Source of the DNA: Halocaridina rubra
Taxonomy: Eukaryota; Arthropoda; Malacostraca; Decapoda; Atyidae
Assembly: GCA_037179515.1 (NCBI GenBank)
Contig: JAXCGZ010021048.1
Location: 1 to 64,000 of the forward strand
Reading direction: 5' to 3'
Length of the DNA stretch: 64,000 nt
Part shown: piece by piece, positions 29,701-46,906 of the stretch
Layout: each line of letters opens with the position of its first letter
Position numbering within the stretch: position 1 is the stretch's first letter
Notes under the pieces: generated by a model
Database searches by the model: none
What the model saw: the letters and a program-made list of their open reading frames with translations, nothing else
What the model was told of the DNA's origin: nothing
Position numbers and translations under genes: made by a program

Positions 29701-32700
29701 ACAAATTCAAGGGTTTCTGCTGAAAATCATGAACAGAGTTTTGCCTTGTAGTTATAAAGTATTGTGAATATATTATCAAATGAAGAAGTAAAAGCTAAAA
29801 AATTCATTATTACTCAAGAATTAAGAGCAATTTCCTCTATTAAATCCAACTTTATTTTTAAATTTTTTTTGCCAGATACATAGCTAACTGGTTAAACTAT
29901 TATTCAATAAATTAACTCTATGTATGAAATACCAATTATAGACACGCATTTTAAGAAAGAGCAAAACTGAGTATGTCATATTTAAGATATTTCTCTTAGA
30001 GATGGAAAAGAAACATAAAAGCTTTAGAAGTCTATGAACAGCTTCACATTTTCTTGTATTTAGCATATGAGGCCCCTAGTACTATATGGATTAAGATCCA
30101 AAAATACAAAATGCAAGAAAATGCGGTTATAATTTTGCAACTTTAAAACTTTGATATCTTGGTAGCCACATGTATAGATTTCGACCCATTTGCAAAATGT
30201 TTTCTAGCACGTTCTTACTTCGAAGGTATAGAAGTATGGTTTAGCTACATGCTGGTGTGTGTAAGTGCTTGGTGGCCATTTTGGCACAGAGCCTAGTATA
30301 ATACTAAGCACGTTAATAAAATATGGATATATTAATATCTGAAATGCAATAAATAAGCCACAGTTCCCACCCAATAAACTACTCACTCTATGAAATATAG
30401 CCTAGCAACTTTGACAACATACTGTTAATCGTGTGTATATTCCTAATGTATATAGAGCTATTTCTCTACTTTGCTAAGTTAAACAACCCTCATCCATTGT
30501 ATGGTCCCCTAAAGATTCAAAAATATCTGTCATATCTAGTATATGTGACAAGCTACATATAAATGACTAGAACGCAAAACTGGTGCACACTATCATTGAT
30601 AATACACCAATAAAACTCCAGCGCTAATTGTTGGTGATGATGCCTCTATTACTTTGAAAATATGGTTACACTACTCAAAAACTTACTCTCTCTTAAAGCT
30701 GTTTTTTAGTAAGCTCAGAATAACAGTACCTGGCGAGTTCAGAAAAAATCCATCTAACTAGACTTATACCTGGTGAACTTTCACCTATTTTTCTAAGTAG
30801 CTGATTCTGCAGCAGAAGTTACTTTGCCTAACTAGAACACTTAAGATATTATTATGCCTAGCTATTATGGCAAACTGATATGTTCAACCAGTTACCCAAT
30901 CACAGTTGGACAATCGAACTTGTATCAGTTCTGCTCCCTACATGTTAAAAAATTTGTAAATGTTGCTAACTGCCCTAACCCTTTATAATTCAACATTTTA
31001 ATCTTTGAAGGTTTTCTAATATGTATCCTGTAATTTAAAGCAACAAATAAAAGCTAAGGGACAACTAAAAGGAAAAGAAATATATATGTCAATTATGATC
31101 TTATATCAGTTCTTATACATGAGGCACGTAGTGAGATGCACCCACACCTCGTATCATACTTTCTACATATGTACCAAAAAATATCATGTCTTTTCCCAAG
31201 AGATATTTAATTATGGTGCATTCCCGACACAGCACTCTCTACCATTCTTAATTTGCATAGTTAGGAAACCCAATATTTACTAAAAATTATTCTACCTCTC
31301 TCCAAACCTACCTAAAAGTCTGTGAATAGGAACTAAAATGCATCGGGTGTTTAATATTTTCAAGGTTTGCACATTAATTATATATACAAAATTGTAAATA
31401 AGAGTACATAAAAACAAAAGATATAACCAGACTAAAATAATCTTAAAACACATATTAGTTTTCTACACTCCTGCAACTAACTGTGCACGCTACTTATAAG
31501 CAATTCCAAAGAAGAAAACAATCTCAGGTCACAATTCCAAATTTAATCAGCAGACCATTTATCGCGAGAATGACATATCGATGTATGCTTACACCAAGAA
31601 GCCTGAGCACAGCTTAGACTCAAGGCAACTAAGCACACCAAATAGTAAATTCTGCTTACCTTAAAGTTATTGATATCTGAGGAGCTGACATGAGTCAAGC
31701 CACACAAAAGCATCAATTTTTTAAAACTCAACGCTACTTGCTTGAGGTAAGTGGGAGTTATCATTACTAAGGTCAATAAAAATTGTCCGCAGCCAATAAG
31801 GCAACACAGAGGTATATAAAAAAGCATATAAGGGAAGAATACTTGGAATGGCATTGAAACATTATGCAATGCTTTGAGTTCAGTGAACATACTTATACAA
31901 ACTGAATGAAAATAATGTGCAATACAGTATGCTGTATACAATTTCATGCATACGATATACTTAGAAAAACAATATAATCCAAAATACCAATATATGTCCT
32001 AAAATTTTTACTGTCAATTATTAAGCTACTGCAATGAAGGATAGATGACGCAAAGTATAAAATATGTGTACTGTATATGCTTCTTCTCACACTATTTTAA
32101 TTTACATAATGCTATACTCCAGTTACAAGTATAAGAAAAAATGAGCATTTATACTCTATAGATGGTGCAATGTGTGCAAACTTAAAACCTTCATTATCTG
32201 CACATGCCATAATCCTATAGCTAAAGGCAACCACAACACAACACTTTGCAAGGTCAAGCTTCTTGACTGATCATCAGTAGAGATGTTCAGCTCTGTGTTT
32301 GTACTTTATAATCGCAATATTTGCTTCGCCATTAAAACTCAGGTAAAACAATTGAGAAATATATCGAAATTTGATCTGTACAACTATAATTTTCACTAGT
32401 GAACTAGATTTACAGAAAAAATTATAGAATACTGGATCAGGACTACCAGTTCATGAGATATTGAGCATATGTGACGATTTTAGGACAAGAGCGCGAGGAA
32501 GCCTAACTGCAAGAGTAATAACATGTCGAATGTTTACACAGGAAAGCAAGGCACAGGGCACATACTGGTAAGCAAATAGACAATGGATGCTTGGCAGAGT
32601 CACAAGCCATGTATGCAAGTAAATACTTATAGGTAACTTGTGTCTAACAAAAAGATACCAGGATTAAAATTTTATGTTAGAATAAGACTACACGGGTTAA

Positions 32701-34771
32701 GGAATGAAATAAGAAATTACACTAGAAAAAGCATCAGACCTTCTCCAGGCAAGGTCATAGTATGCTACATACAAAGTAGTGAAGTTTATAGTGAAAGGCT
32801 TAAAGCCAAGAAAGGACATTTTGGATCTTTTAGACCATGATTAAATATCAAGGGCCATAAACAGATACATGAAGTGACCTATCAAATCGAAATGGTTCTC
32901 AGGTCACACGAGTGGAACCATCATTTCAGTTTGACACGCCAACAGCACAACATAAATTCCCTGAGAGCTAAGTGGGAAAGCATGAGAGTGGCAGTGGCCT
33001 TCTTCAGAACTCATGGCTGTTCGGCCAGGCAGCTTAGGGAACAGTAACAACTACTTTGATGGTTTTTCAAGAGTACTTTGGAAACACATATTTTCTCCGC
33101 CCACTGGATTTTAAGAGCTAGATGGGAACTGAAATAATCCTAGCACTATATGTAATGTATATAGAATAAGTTACAGGCTGATGCAATCTAACATGTCTCA
33201 ATGGGTATCATGCTCTTGCCTAAGTATTATTACGAAATTATTAACCATTTATTCCAAGACAGAACCAATGAAAATTTTATATAAAAAGAGAGGTTTAAGC
33301 CTTAAAGCAATGACTCTAATACTTCGCATATCAACTTGATACAATAAATACTTAAGATATCCTAAAACTTGAAAATATATGCACAGTATTCTTATAATAA
33401 CTGTACAGATGGCACAAAAAACTTCAATACAGGTTTTTATTGAGATCATTAGCAAAGAAAACCTGTGTTCTATTTGATAACAACAATAAAACTTGAAAGA
33501 CAATATTATAATAGCAATGCTATACTTCCAATTCAAATGCTTTACATTCTAAGTCCCAAATCTTACTAATGTTCAGTTTGCATCATAATGTCTCTAACAA
33601 TTACTCAAAATCTAACCTCCAAAATAAGCAGAGTACAAAATACGTTTACAATGGAAAATGGATTTTACATAGAGATTGGTCCCATATTCTGAAAAGAAGT
33701 TTTCTGCTTTTTAAAATACAAGGTTCCAGCATTAATAGAAACAGTATTTGACAATGACACTGAAAATGGTAAAGTCTTCTAGCTATAAGAAACCAAAAGC
33801 ACATAAAATACGCAATATGCCCATATGAAGAGAAAAAGTAAAAAATTTTTGAAATAGTATAGACTTTCATCATTTCATAATATTAAAAAAAAAAATTACA
33901 TCAACCAGCTTAGCATTCTCAACTCAAATCATAAACAACAGGTCTTAAACAACTTTCTCCAACTTATTTCAACAAAACACATTCCTCTCATCATGTATAT
34001 ACCTGTACAGTACTGGCTCAACTCATCAAGAATTTTTCTTAAATGTGGTAAGTAACACTATTTCTGCATGTTTATAAGAAGCAGATATATTGCATGACAG
34101 CAAAAACTAAATTAAGTGCCTTTACATAGGGTGCACCTGTTAAGGCCAAAAAATTCATGAAATAGCAGTATGACGCAATCTGAACTCAAAGAGACATTGC
34201 ATATGTGTAACTGAACTTTCATTAATATAGTATTTGGAGGAATCTCTGTTATATGAAATCCAACACTACAATTCAATATTGACCCAAAGAAATACGCAGA
34301 TGATACACAAAATGATTCCTCCATATTTGCCAAGACCTAAAACAAAGGGTAAGTACCACTACTATACAAAGTGAGATTGTACACAAATTCCGTTATTACC
34401 ACAACAAAAATATAATTTCCGTCCCAGATCTGCAAAGTTCAATACAGTATGCTAAAAGCATAAATGGGATGTTCTCTTAAGCAGCTAGACCACAGAATCA
34501 CAAACTCACACGATTAACTACGAAAGCAGATTTAGGTTTTTTTTAACAATTCATCTGTAATATACCAATGAGGCAGTGCAATATCACGATGCTGATAATG
34601 ATACTTATTTTAGGACTATACCAGTACAGTACTCTGGATATAGATGGCTAATATTTCTTCTGCGCACCTCAATAGCAGCGTCCGATTCGATGCACATAAT
34701 GAGCTCTCAACGAGGTTTGTGATGCAAGACTTACACTGGGGAGTTTTTTCTAGGCACTCAGATGCTGAACA
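23281..34771. other. 11.5 kb AT-rich low-copy region; possible 3' UTR or intergenic DNA left of PDE6D
   Basis: I see no LINE, SINE or long microsatellite here apart from one (AAT)n at 26666-26725, in sharp contrast to both flanks. ORFs are short and without recognisable domains; the longest, 31947-31543 on the minus strand, has no family resemblance. Part could be the 3' UTR of PDE6D, which is transcribed leftward from 34772, but no poly(A) site can be fixed from sequence alone. Confidence 0.5.
26666..26725 (+). repeat. (AAT)n microsatellite
   Basis: About 20 uninterrupted AAT units. Confidence 0.97.
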
Positions 34772-39620
<4,849 letters not shown>

Positions 39621-39890
39621 TCTTGTCAGGGGGGGTGGCCAAGCCAAGAAACACGCATTCACCACAATCCACATATATCTCAACTACTCCTCTTAGCTCT
39701 TTGGGGATAAAGGGTTGTCACATTTCCCCCCTACCCCCCTGTTTGGGTCACCCACAAAGTAGATGAGCAAGGATATTTTACAGTAGGGCCCGACAGCCGC
39801 AGCTGGTTTACTCCCACTGCTTCATCACATGGCAACTCCCCTCACATCCATCCAACAATATTCACTGAGCTAGCAGGCGTGAGAAATCCC
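39621..39890 (+). repeat. dispersed repeat, fullest copy in the window
   Basis: A GC-richer block with GGTGGCCAAGCCAAGAAACA, TTAGCTCTTTGGGGATAAAGG, a C-run, GGGCCCGACAGCCGCAGCTGG and CACTGAGCTAGCAGGCGTG. Shorter relatives lie at 22830-23000 and about 19940. No ORF; class unknown. Confidence 0.6.
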
Positions 39891-41660
39891 TTTGGCCCGC
39901 ATCACCTATACACATTCTTCCTACACTCATTCATATCTCTTGTAGGCTCTCAAAACTTGTATATTGTTTGCAAATTAGCTACTGCTTCTATAGACAGGAA
40001 AACAAAGAAAAAATCCATATCAAGCTTAGCTTTGTCACCTAACAAACTTTTGTACCTTGAACTGGTGATGAATAAATTAATCTTTTAATTGTAAGTAAGC
40101 TACAGGGCAAGTTGCCTCAAATAAGAATTCAATTATGCGTTGCCTACAGGATAAAACCCACACTGACAACTCTCAATAACTCTAGTTATAAGGTTTTCAA
40201 TGTTTCTCTACTAGCCATAGGTAATAAATGTCTCAACCGCTTATATGGCACAAAGGTGCCTTAAATAAGACAAATTCGATATAATCATTGGTGGAGTCAT
40301 TGGGAAAATCCCAATTCTGGAATCCTTCCCTGCATCGAACACCCTAATTATGCAACATCTCAAATCATCTTTCACAGAACTCATAACAAGAAAAACAAAT
40401 CGAATATTGTCCTAATACACTTCTTAATAGGTCAAGGGAATCATGTCATCACCATAAATTAATAATCATTCTGGGTAAAAATGACTTTTGATATGTTTAC
40501 TCGGTTCCCTTGGAAACCATATCCCTAACATGTCTCCCTCCCCCACAAACAGACACACAATCATCAAATTTGATCCGATATTGTCATACGTTTTATAATA
40601 AATTAAGACATAAAAAAGGATACATTTTAAACCCTTGGAGAATGTCTTCTGATCTTGAGGGCATTTTGGAAACAATCAGTAGTACTACAATGGATAATTA
40701 TGAGATGATACTTTAAGAGCTCTCGAGAGACCCACTATACAACTCTTCAAATCGTAACTAAAGGAAAACAACATAAAATTCCCAGTGCCACATCAAACTT
40801 GCAGTGATGGCTATAAAACCCCTAAGAAATCGCTAATATTGGAGCGGGGTTGGGCAGCCTTTTTAACATGTCTCAAAAGGATGGGAGCCATTTATGAAGC
40901 TTTCAAATACTAGGAGTAATGTCTTTTTATAATGTAAAGTACTCTTTTGAGAAAATGGAAAAGTGGAAATTTATATATAAAGCAGGATTTTCAGTACAAA
41001 TGTAATGGAAGGGAATCTTCAACTATTCTATTTTTCCCCACGTGCAATCAAACTGTTCAATTCATGATTGAGAGTAATGCCACCATTTAGTTCAATTCAG
41101 TTCGAAAAAAATATTGACGTAATAGGCAATTACATCAAATGGAGCTTGTTAGCAAGCTAGCAAGGAGACCTAACACCATAAAATAAATAACTAAATAACA
41201 TTTTAACTGTTTTGGGGTAATATGATTGAAAAAAAATCTCTTATCTCACCGAAAAAAAATATAGCTCTATTAGAATCCTTCTGAATAGGGTAATAAAAAC
41301 TCACGATGATACAACTTCCAAGAAGCTTATTATAATTATGCTAAAATAATATATTCATTTTTGCCGCCACAATACAAAAATTACTTACGCATAATTGATC
41401 GATTTATTTATATTAAGCAGGTCACATAGTGTAAATTTGTTTCAATATTCAAATATATCCTTGTAGTCTATTACTGATGCAGGCTGTACCTGTAGTTTGG
41501 GAATTTATAAATGATCTTCCACTCAGTAAATTATCGTATTAAATATAACCAGAAAAGTCGCAATAACCTTACCCGCTAGACTTGGCGCCTTTCTACGCAA
41601 ATCTGCGTTTTAGGGACAGACTTCTCTCTTTGGAAAGAATTTCTTGTATATTAATATGAC
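39891..41660. other. presumed intronic sequence, nothing recognised
   Basis: No repeat family, exon of PDE6D or domain-bearing ORF was recognised. The short GC-richer segment 41575-41640 is discussed among rejected items. Confidence 0.45.
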
Positions 41661-43225
41661 TCCAAAGCTAATGGATTTAGATGTTCATAAAGCTACAGGT
41701 TCTGATGACATATCCCCTCATGTGCTTAAAAAATGCGCAAACACAATATCAGTGGCACTAAGTATCATATTTAAGGAGTCACTGGAGTCGGGGGAGATTC
41801 CAAGATGCTGGAAACAAGCAAATGTGATACCTATCTTCAAAAAGGGAAGGAGGGATATGGCTCTGAACTATAGACCAGTTTCCTTGACCAGCATAGTTTG
41901 CAAAGTTATGGAGAAACTACTAAGGAAACATATCTCTCTTCACTTGGAATCTTTCAACTTTTTGTCAGTGAGGCAACATGGCTTCAGAGAAGGTAGATCA
42001 ACAGTAACAAACTTATTAGAATTTTATGATGAGGTAAGCCAAATCTTACAGGAAAGAGAAGGCTGGGCAGATTGCATATTCCTAGACTTCCAGAAAGCGT
42101 TTGACACTGTTCCACATGGGAGACTTATTAGGAAGCTGCAATCAATGGCTAGAATAGGTGGAAATGTTTTGGAATGGATAAAAACTTACTTAGAAGGAAG
42201 GGAACAGAGGGTTAGAGTAAGACACTCAGTGTCTGAATGGAGAAGAGTTAGTAGTGGAGTTCCACAGGGTTCAGTTTTAGGGCCACTTTTGTTCCTTGTA
42301 TATGTAAATGACCTACCAGAGTCTGTAAATTCATTCATGAATATGTTTGCAGATGATGCAAAGATTGTAAAGAAAGTAAATAACGAAAGCAATGGTAGAG
42401 AACTTCAGGAGGATATAAATAATCTGCATGAGTGGTCAGTAAAGCGGCTAATGAAATTCAATACTTCAAAATGTAAGGTAATGAGAATGGGTACAAGTGC
42501 AAGAAGGCCCAAGCTTGACTACTCGGTGGCTGGAGTACAACTTCAAGAGACAGAAAATGAGAGAGATCTAGGAGTAAACATACTGGCAGATTTGTCTCCA
42601 GAAATACATATAAATGGCATAGTAAGGGCAGCATATGCATTCTTATCAAATGTAAGGGTAGCCTTCAGGCACATGGACAAGGAAATGTTCAGAAATATTT
42701 ATGTAACCTATGTGAGGCCAAAACTCGAATATGCAGCCCCCTTTTGGAATCCGCACTTGAAAAAGTACATAGCTAAGCTTGAAATAGTTCAAAGACATGC
42801 CACGAAACTGGTGCCAGAAATACACAATCTCAGTTATGATGAGAGGCTGAAGGAATTAGACTTACCATCACTCGAAGCTAGAAGAGTGAGGGGGGATATG
42901 GTGACAGTCTTTAAAATTCCTTCATGGTTATGATAGAGTGGATAGGGATCGATATTTTGATATGGCTGGCTCTAGAACTAGAGGTCATAGTTTGAAGCTT
43001 CGTAAGAAAACTTCTTTGCAGGATGTAAGGAAATACTTTTTCAGTGTAAGAGTAGTTTATAATTGGAATTGGCTAAGCGATTAAGCGAAGAGGTAGTTAA
43101 TGCTATCTCAATCCATAGTTTTAAGGACAGGTATGATAAGTATCACTAAGTATAAAATGGAAGCGATCAGGAGACGGGAAGATACGAGCTTTGGGTTCTT
43201 TCCCGTAAACACAATTAGGTAATCA
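41661..43225 (+). mobile_element. 5'-truncated CR1-like LINE, RT to 3' end
   Basis: Starts inside ORF2 near the block [11 protein letters not shown] and encodes most of the reverse transcriptase: [43 protein letters not shown] and catalytic FADDAKI. The thumb and C-terminal domain follow. An extra A in TTTAAAATTCC (about 42911-42921) shifts the frame near the end, and an 8-bp duplication (TTAAGCGA, near 43080) adds a second lesion. The 3' UTR ends with CACAATTAGGTAATCACAATTAGGTAATCACACACA. The copy resembles the full-length one at 45825-49818 closely, so it is young but inactive. Confidence 0.88.
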
Positions 43226-44090
43226 CAATTAGGTAATCACACACACAATGGTAGAGAACTTCAGGAGAATGCAAATAATCTGCATGAGTGGTCAGAAAAG
43301 TGGCTAATGAAATTCAATACTTCAAAATGTAAGGTAATGAGAATGGGTACAAGTGCAAGAAGGCCCAAGCTTTACTACTCGGTGGCTGGAGTACAACTTC
43401 AAGAGACAGAAAATGAGAGAGATCTAGGAGTAAACATACTGGCAGATTTGTCTCCAGAAAGACATATAAATGGCATAGTAAGGGCAGCATATGCATTCTT
43501 ATCAAATGTAAGGGTAGCCTTCAGGCACATGGACAAGGAAATGTTCAGAAATATTTATGTAACCTATATGAGGCCAAAACTCGAATATGCAGCCCTCTTT
43601 TGGAATCCGCACTTGAAAAAGCACATAGCTAAGCTGGAAAAAGTTCAAAGACATGCCACGAAACTGGTGCCAGAAATACGCAATCTCAGTTATGATGAGA
43701 GGCTGAGGGAATTAGACTTACCATCACTCGAAGCTAGAAGAGTGAGGGGGGATATGGTGACAGTCTTTAAATTCCTTCATGGTTATGATAGAGTGGATAG
43801 GGATCGATATTTTGATATGACTGGCTCTAGAACTAGAGGTCATAGTTTGAAGCTTCGTAAGAAAACTTCTTTGCAGGATGTAAGGAAATACTTTTTCAGT
43901 GTAAGAGTAGTTGATAATTGGAATTGGCTAAGCGAGGAGGTAGTTAATGCTATCTCAATCCATAGTTTTAAGGACAGGTATGATAAGTATCACTAAGTAT
44001 AAAATGGAAGCGATCAGGAGACGGGAAGATACGAGCTTTGGGTTCTTTCCCGTAAACACAATTAGGTAATCACAATTAGGTAATCACACA
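43226..44090 (+). mobile_element. second tandem CR1-like 3' end
   Basis: Starts at CAATGGTAGAGAACTTCAGG (43246), just downstream of the FADD motif of the parent element, directly after the (CA)n tail of the previous copy. An open frame of 229 codons (43307-43996) encodes the last part of ORF2 without a stop, including intact [20 protein letters not shown]. It is followed by the usual 3' UTR and tail. Confidence 0.88.
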
Positions 44091-44940
44091 CCACAATGGT
44101 AGAGAACTTCAGGAGGATGTAAATAATCTGCATGAGTGGTCAGAAAAGTGGCTAATGAAATTCAATACTTCAAAATGTAAGGTAATGAGAATGGGTACAA
44201 GTGCAAGAAGGCCCAAGCTTGACTACTCGGTGGCTGGAGTACAACTTCAAGAGACAGAAAATGAGAGAGATCTAGGAGTAAACATACTGGCAGATTTGTC
44301 TCCAGAAATACATATAAATGGCATAGTAAGGGCAGCATATGCATTCTTATCAAATGTAAGGGTAGCCTTCAGGCACATGGACAAGGAAATGTTCAGAAAT
44401 ATTTATGTAACCTATGTGAGGCCAAAACTCGAATATGCAGCCCCCTTTTGGAATCCGCACTTGAAAAAGCACATAGCTAAGCTTGAAAAAGTTCAAAGAC
44501 ATGCCACGAAACTGGTGCCAGAAATACGCAATCTCAGTTATGATGAGAGGCTGAGGGAATTAGACTTACCATCACTCGAAGCTAGAGGAGTGAGGGGGGA
44601 TATGGTGACAGTCTTTAAATTCCTTCATGGTTATGATAGAGTGGATAGGGATCGATATTTTGATATGGCTGGCTCTAGAACTAGATGTCATAGTTTGAAG
44701 CTTCGTAAGAAAACTTCTTTGCAGGATGTAAGAAAATACTTTTTCAGTGTAAGAGTAGTTGATAATTGGAATTGGCTAAGCGAGGAGGTAGTTAATGCTA
44801 TCTCAATCCATAGTTTTAAGGACAGGTATGATAAGTATCACTAAGTATAAAATGGAAGCGATCAGGAGACGGGGAGATACGAGCTTTGGGCTCTTTCCCG
44901 TAAACACAATTAGGTAATCACAATTAGGTAATCACCTGCT
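44091..44940 (+). mobile_element. third tandem CR1-like 3' end
   Basis: Begins at the same element position as the previous unit (CAATGG at 44094, exactly 848 bp downstream) and encodes the same 229-codon ORF2 remnant (44155-44844). Few substitutions separate the two units, for example RGHSLKL against RCHSLKL. The tail CAATTAGGTAATCAC runs into non-repetitive sequence at 44937. Confidence 0.88.
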
Positions 44941-45824
44941 TCTCTTAAATTTTTACTTGTGTTTTTGAGTGACTAAGTGCTTAGTGGAAAACTTTACCAT
45001 AATTTCCATAAATCTGAAATCCTGCAGAGTATTGTGAGTACAAAACTTATATTTGTTGTATGACGAGACTGTCCAAAATATTAAAGGAAAAAATTTGAGA
45101 ACATTTTCGTGAGGGGAGAGAGAAGCTGCTGTCCAGTTCTGCCTTGAAGGAAATTTAGAAGAGTTGCCAGAGGTGAAGCCATCACATCACATTACCTAAT
45201 TTTTTGTGTAAACTGGGGAAAGCTCTTAAGCCGTTTACCTGATCCTGTGGTTCCATATATTGTTAAAATCAGTATCCTTCCCATTTATATTAACTTGTTA
45301 GTTAGTTTGATACACGAAATAATTGAATAATTAAATAAATACCAAATATCCACCTGTCAACAGTACTGAGTTAAGTTGCCAAGTAGTACAGCTGTCTTAT
45401 TTTCTTCATTTTTTTGCTTTTCTTTTAGCTTTCTCTTTTACTATTTTTTTTATTTTGTATATATATTGAGTTAAATGTAAAGTCTAATCCTGTGATAACA
45501 TATCTTGGTTAGCAAGTGAGTTTATCAGTTAGGAAGAATATATAGCAGAAACAGGTGGGTGCCTCCTCAGACACAAATTCGAATTTTCCTTCAGGTTTGA
45601 CTTTTGTTTTGTTGCATTTTTTTTCTTTTTCTTTTTATCCTTAAATTACCATGGTCAAGTTTTTAAGTTAAGATGTGTGTTACCAGAAAAGAGATAAACT
45701 GAGTCACTAAATAGCACTTATATGGAGATATAAAAATTCTGTGTGAAGCTTAAATAAAAGTTTTTCTCTTTTTTTTCCTCTTTCTCTTCTTCTTTCTATA
45801 TTCTGTGAGAGGGAGAACATAAAA
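44941..45824 (+). other. candidate 5' UTR of the full-length CR1-like element
   Basis: Lies between the tandem copies and ORF1. No other copy in the window extends this far 5', so the element boundary cannot be set by comparison. It contains T-rich tracts but no ORF. Confidence 0.4.
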
Positions 45825-46904
45825 ATGAGGCCATCTCTGTCCCAAACCTCCCCCATCCATGGGTCGGTAGGAGGGGTAGCCATTAGGAGACTTAAACAGA
45901 AAATCAAGAATTTAGAGGCAATGGTTATAAGCCTTGATGAAAAAATTCGGAATATGGATGGAGAAATGAAAGAGAATGAAACACTCAGAGAGCAAATAAG
46001 ATCTTTGGAGGAAGCAAATAAAGCACAAGGGCAGGAGAGAAAGGAACTAGAAAAAAGAATAAAGAAGCTGGAAGGGGAAAAGAGTCAACTAGAATCTAGA
46101 ATTTCTAAACAAGAAGATAAAAACAAACAGCTGAATGACAACCTAAAGGAATTAGATGTTAGTTCACTGCTCTCTTCTGAGAGAGACGAGATTGCTGCTT
46201 GGAATGTCCAGATTAAGGAAAACATTGAACAGTTCAGAAAAGAGTTCCAGGAGCTGAATATGGAAAATGATGCCATGAAAACTTCCTTTGCTGATGCACT
46301 AAAGGGGAATGTGGCAGTAAAAGAGGCTGTAAAGGTGGTGGCACTGGAAAACATACAAACAGTTGACTATAAAGAGACAGTAATCGAAAAAATGAAAGAC
46401 GTTGTGATGGAAAGGGCAAACCCACTCATCAGACAGGCACTTGATAAGGAGAAGACAGTGGTAATCTCAGGCATAAGCGAATCCCAGGAGCCAACATGGC
46501 AGGGGAGACTTGAAGAAAATAAAGCTAGGGTTGTAGACCTGATAAGAAAGCTTGGAGTAGTATGTGGTCCTGAGGATATTGTAAACATACACCAACTAGG
46601 TAAATATTCGAGGGAAGGAAAGCCGAGACCAACAAAAGTAACCTTTGAGAGAGGGGAAACATGTAGGGAAATATTGTTGAGAAAAAAAAGTCTAAAAGAC
46701 CTTCAAGAATTCAAAGAAGTGTTCATTAGACGATACAGAACACAGGAAGAGATGGGAAAGATCAAAAACTTGTTGCAAGAGGCAAGAAGGTTAAATGATG
46801 AAAGAAATGAAGAAGAGAAGAAAAATTTTCATTTCAGAGTTCTTCCAGACAAAGGGGAGATAAAGAAGATAATGACAGAAGATCAGGGGATGGGGCCTCA
46901 TTAA
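45825..46904 (+). CDS. CR1-like LINE ORF1 protein (coiled coil plus RRM-like nucleic-acid-binding region)
   Basis: A 359-codon open frame starting at ATG 45825. Residues ~20-170 are rich in Glu/Lys/Leu heptads, for example RSLEEANKAQGQERKELEKR, and look like a long coiled coil for multimerisation. Residues ~205-330 resemble the RRM-like and C-terminal domains of L1-type ORF1 proteins: VVISGISESQEP, VVDLIRKLGV, IHQLGKYSREGKPRPTKVTF, LRKKSLKDLQEFKEVFIRRY. Such proteins coat LINE RNA and act as nucleic-acid chaperones. The frame is intact from start to stop, and the stop is 2 nt before the ORF2 reading begins. The minus-strand copy at 61890 is truncated within the coiled coil. The family assignment is by pattern, not by search. 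Confidence 0.85.
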   Translation: MRPSLSQTSPIHGSVGGVAIRRLKQKIKNLEAMVISLDEKIRNMDGEMKENETLREQIRSLEEANKAQGQERKELEKRIKKLEGEKSQLESRISKQEDKNKQLNDNLKELDVSSLLSSERDEIAAWNVQIKENIEQFRKEFQELNMENDAMKTSFADALKGNVAVKEAVKVVALENIQTVDYKETVIEKMKDVVMERANPLIRQALDKEKTVVISGISESQEPTWQGRLEENKARVVDLIRKLGVVCGPEDIVNIHQLGKYSREGKPRPTKVTFERGETCREILLRKKSLKDLQEFKEVFIRRYRTQEEMGKIKNLLQEARRLNDERNEEEKKNFHFRVLPDKGEIKKIMTEDQGMGPH

Positions 46905-46906
46905 GA

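Noticed and set aside
31543..31947. 134-codon minus-strand ORF in the repeat-poor block
   Set aside because: Cys/Leu/Ser-rich with no recognisable domain and no splice or codon-bias support; a random ORF is likely in AT-rich DNA.
41575..41640. Possible PDE6D first exon (GC-richer, minus-strand GGGTAAGG donor-like end)
   Set aside because: No ATG, an in-frame TAG and the wrong phase for joining to the exon at 39073. It could at most be a noncoding 5' exon.
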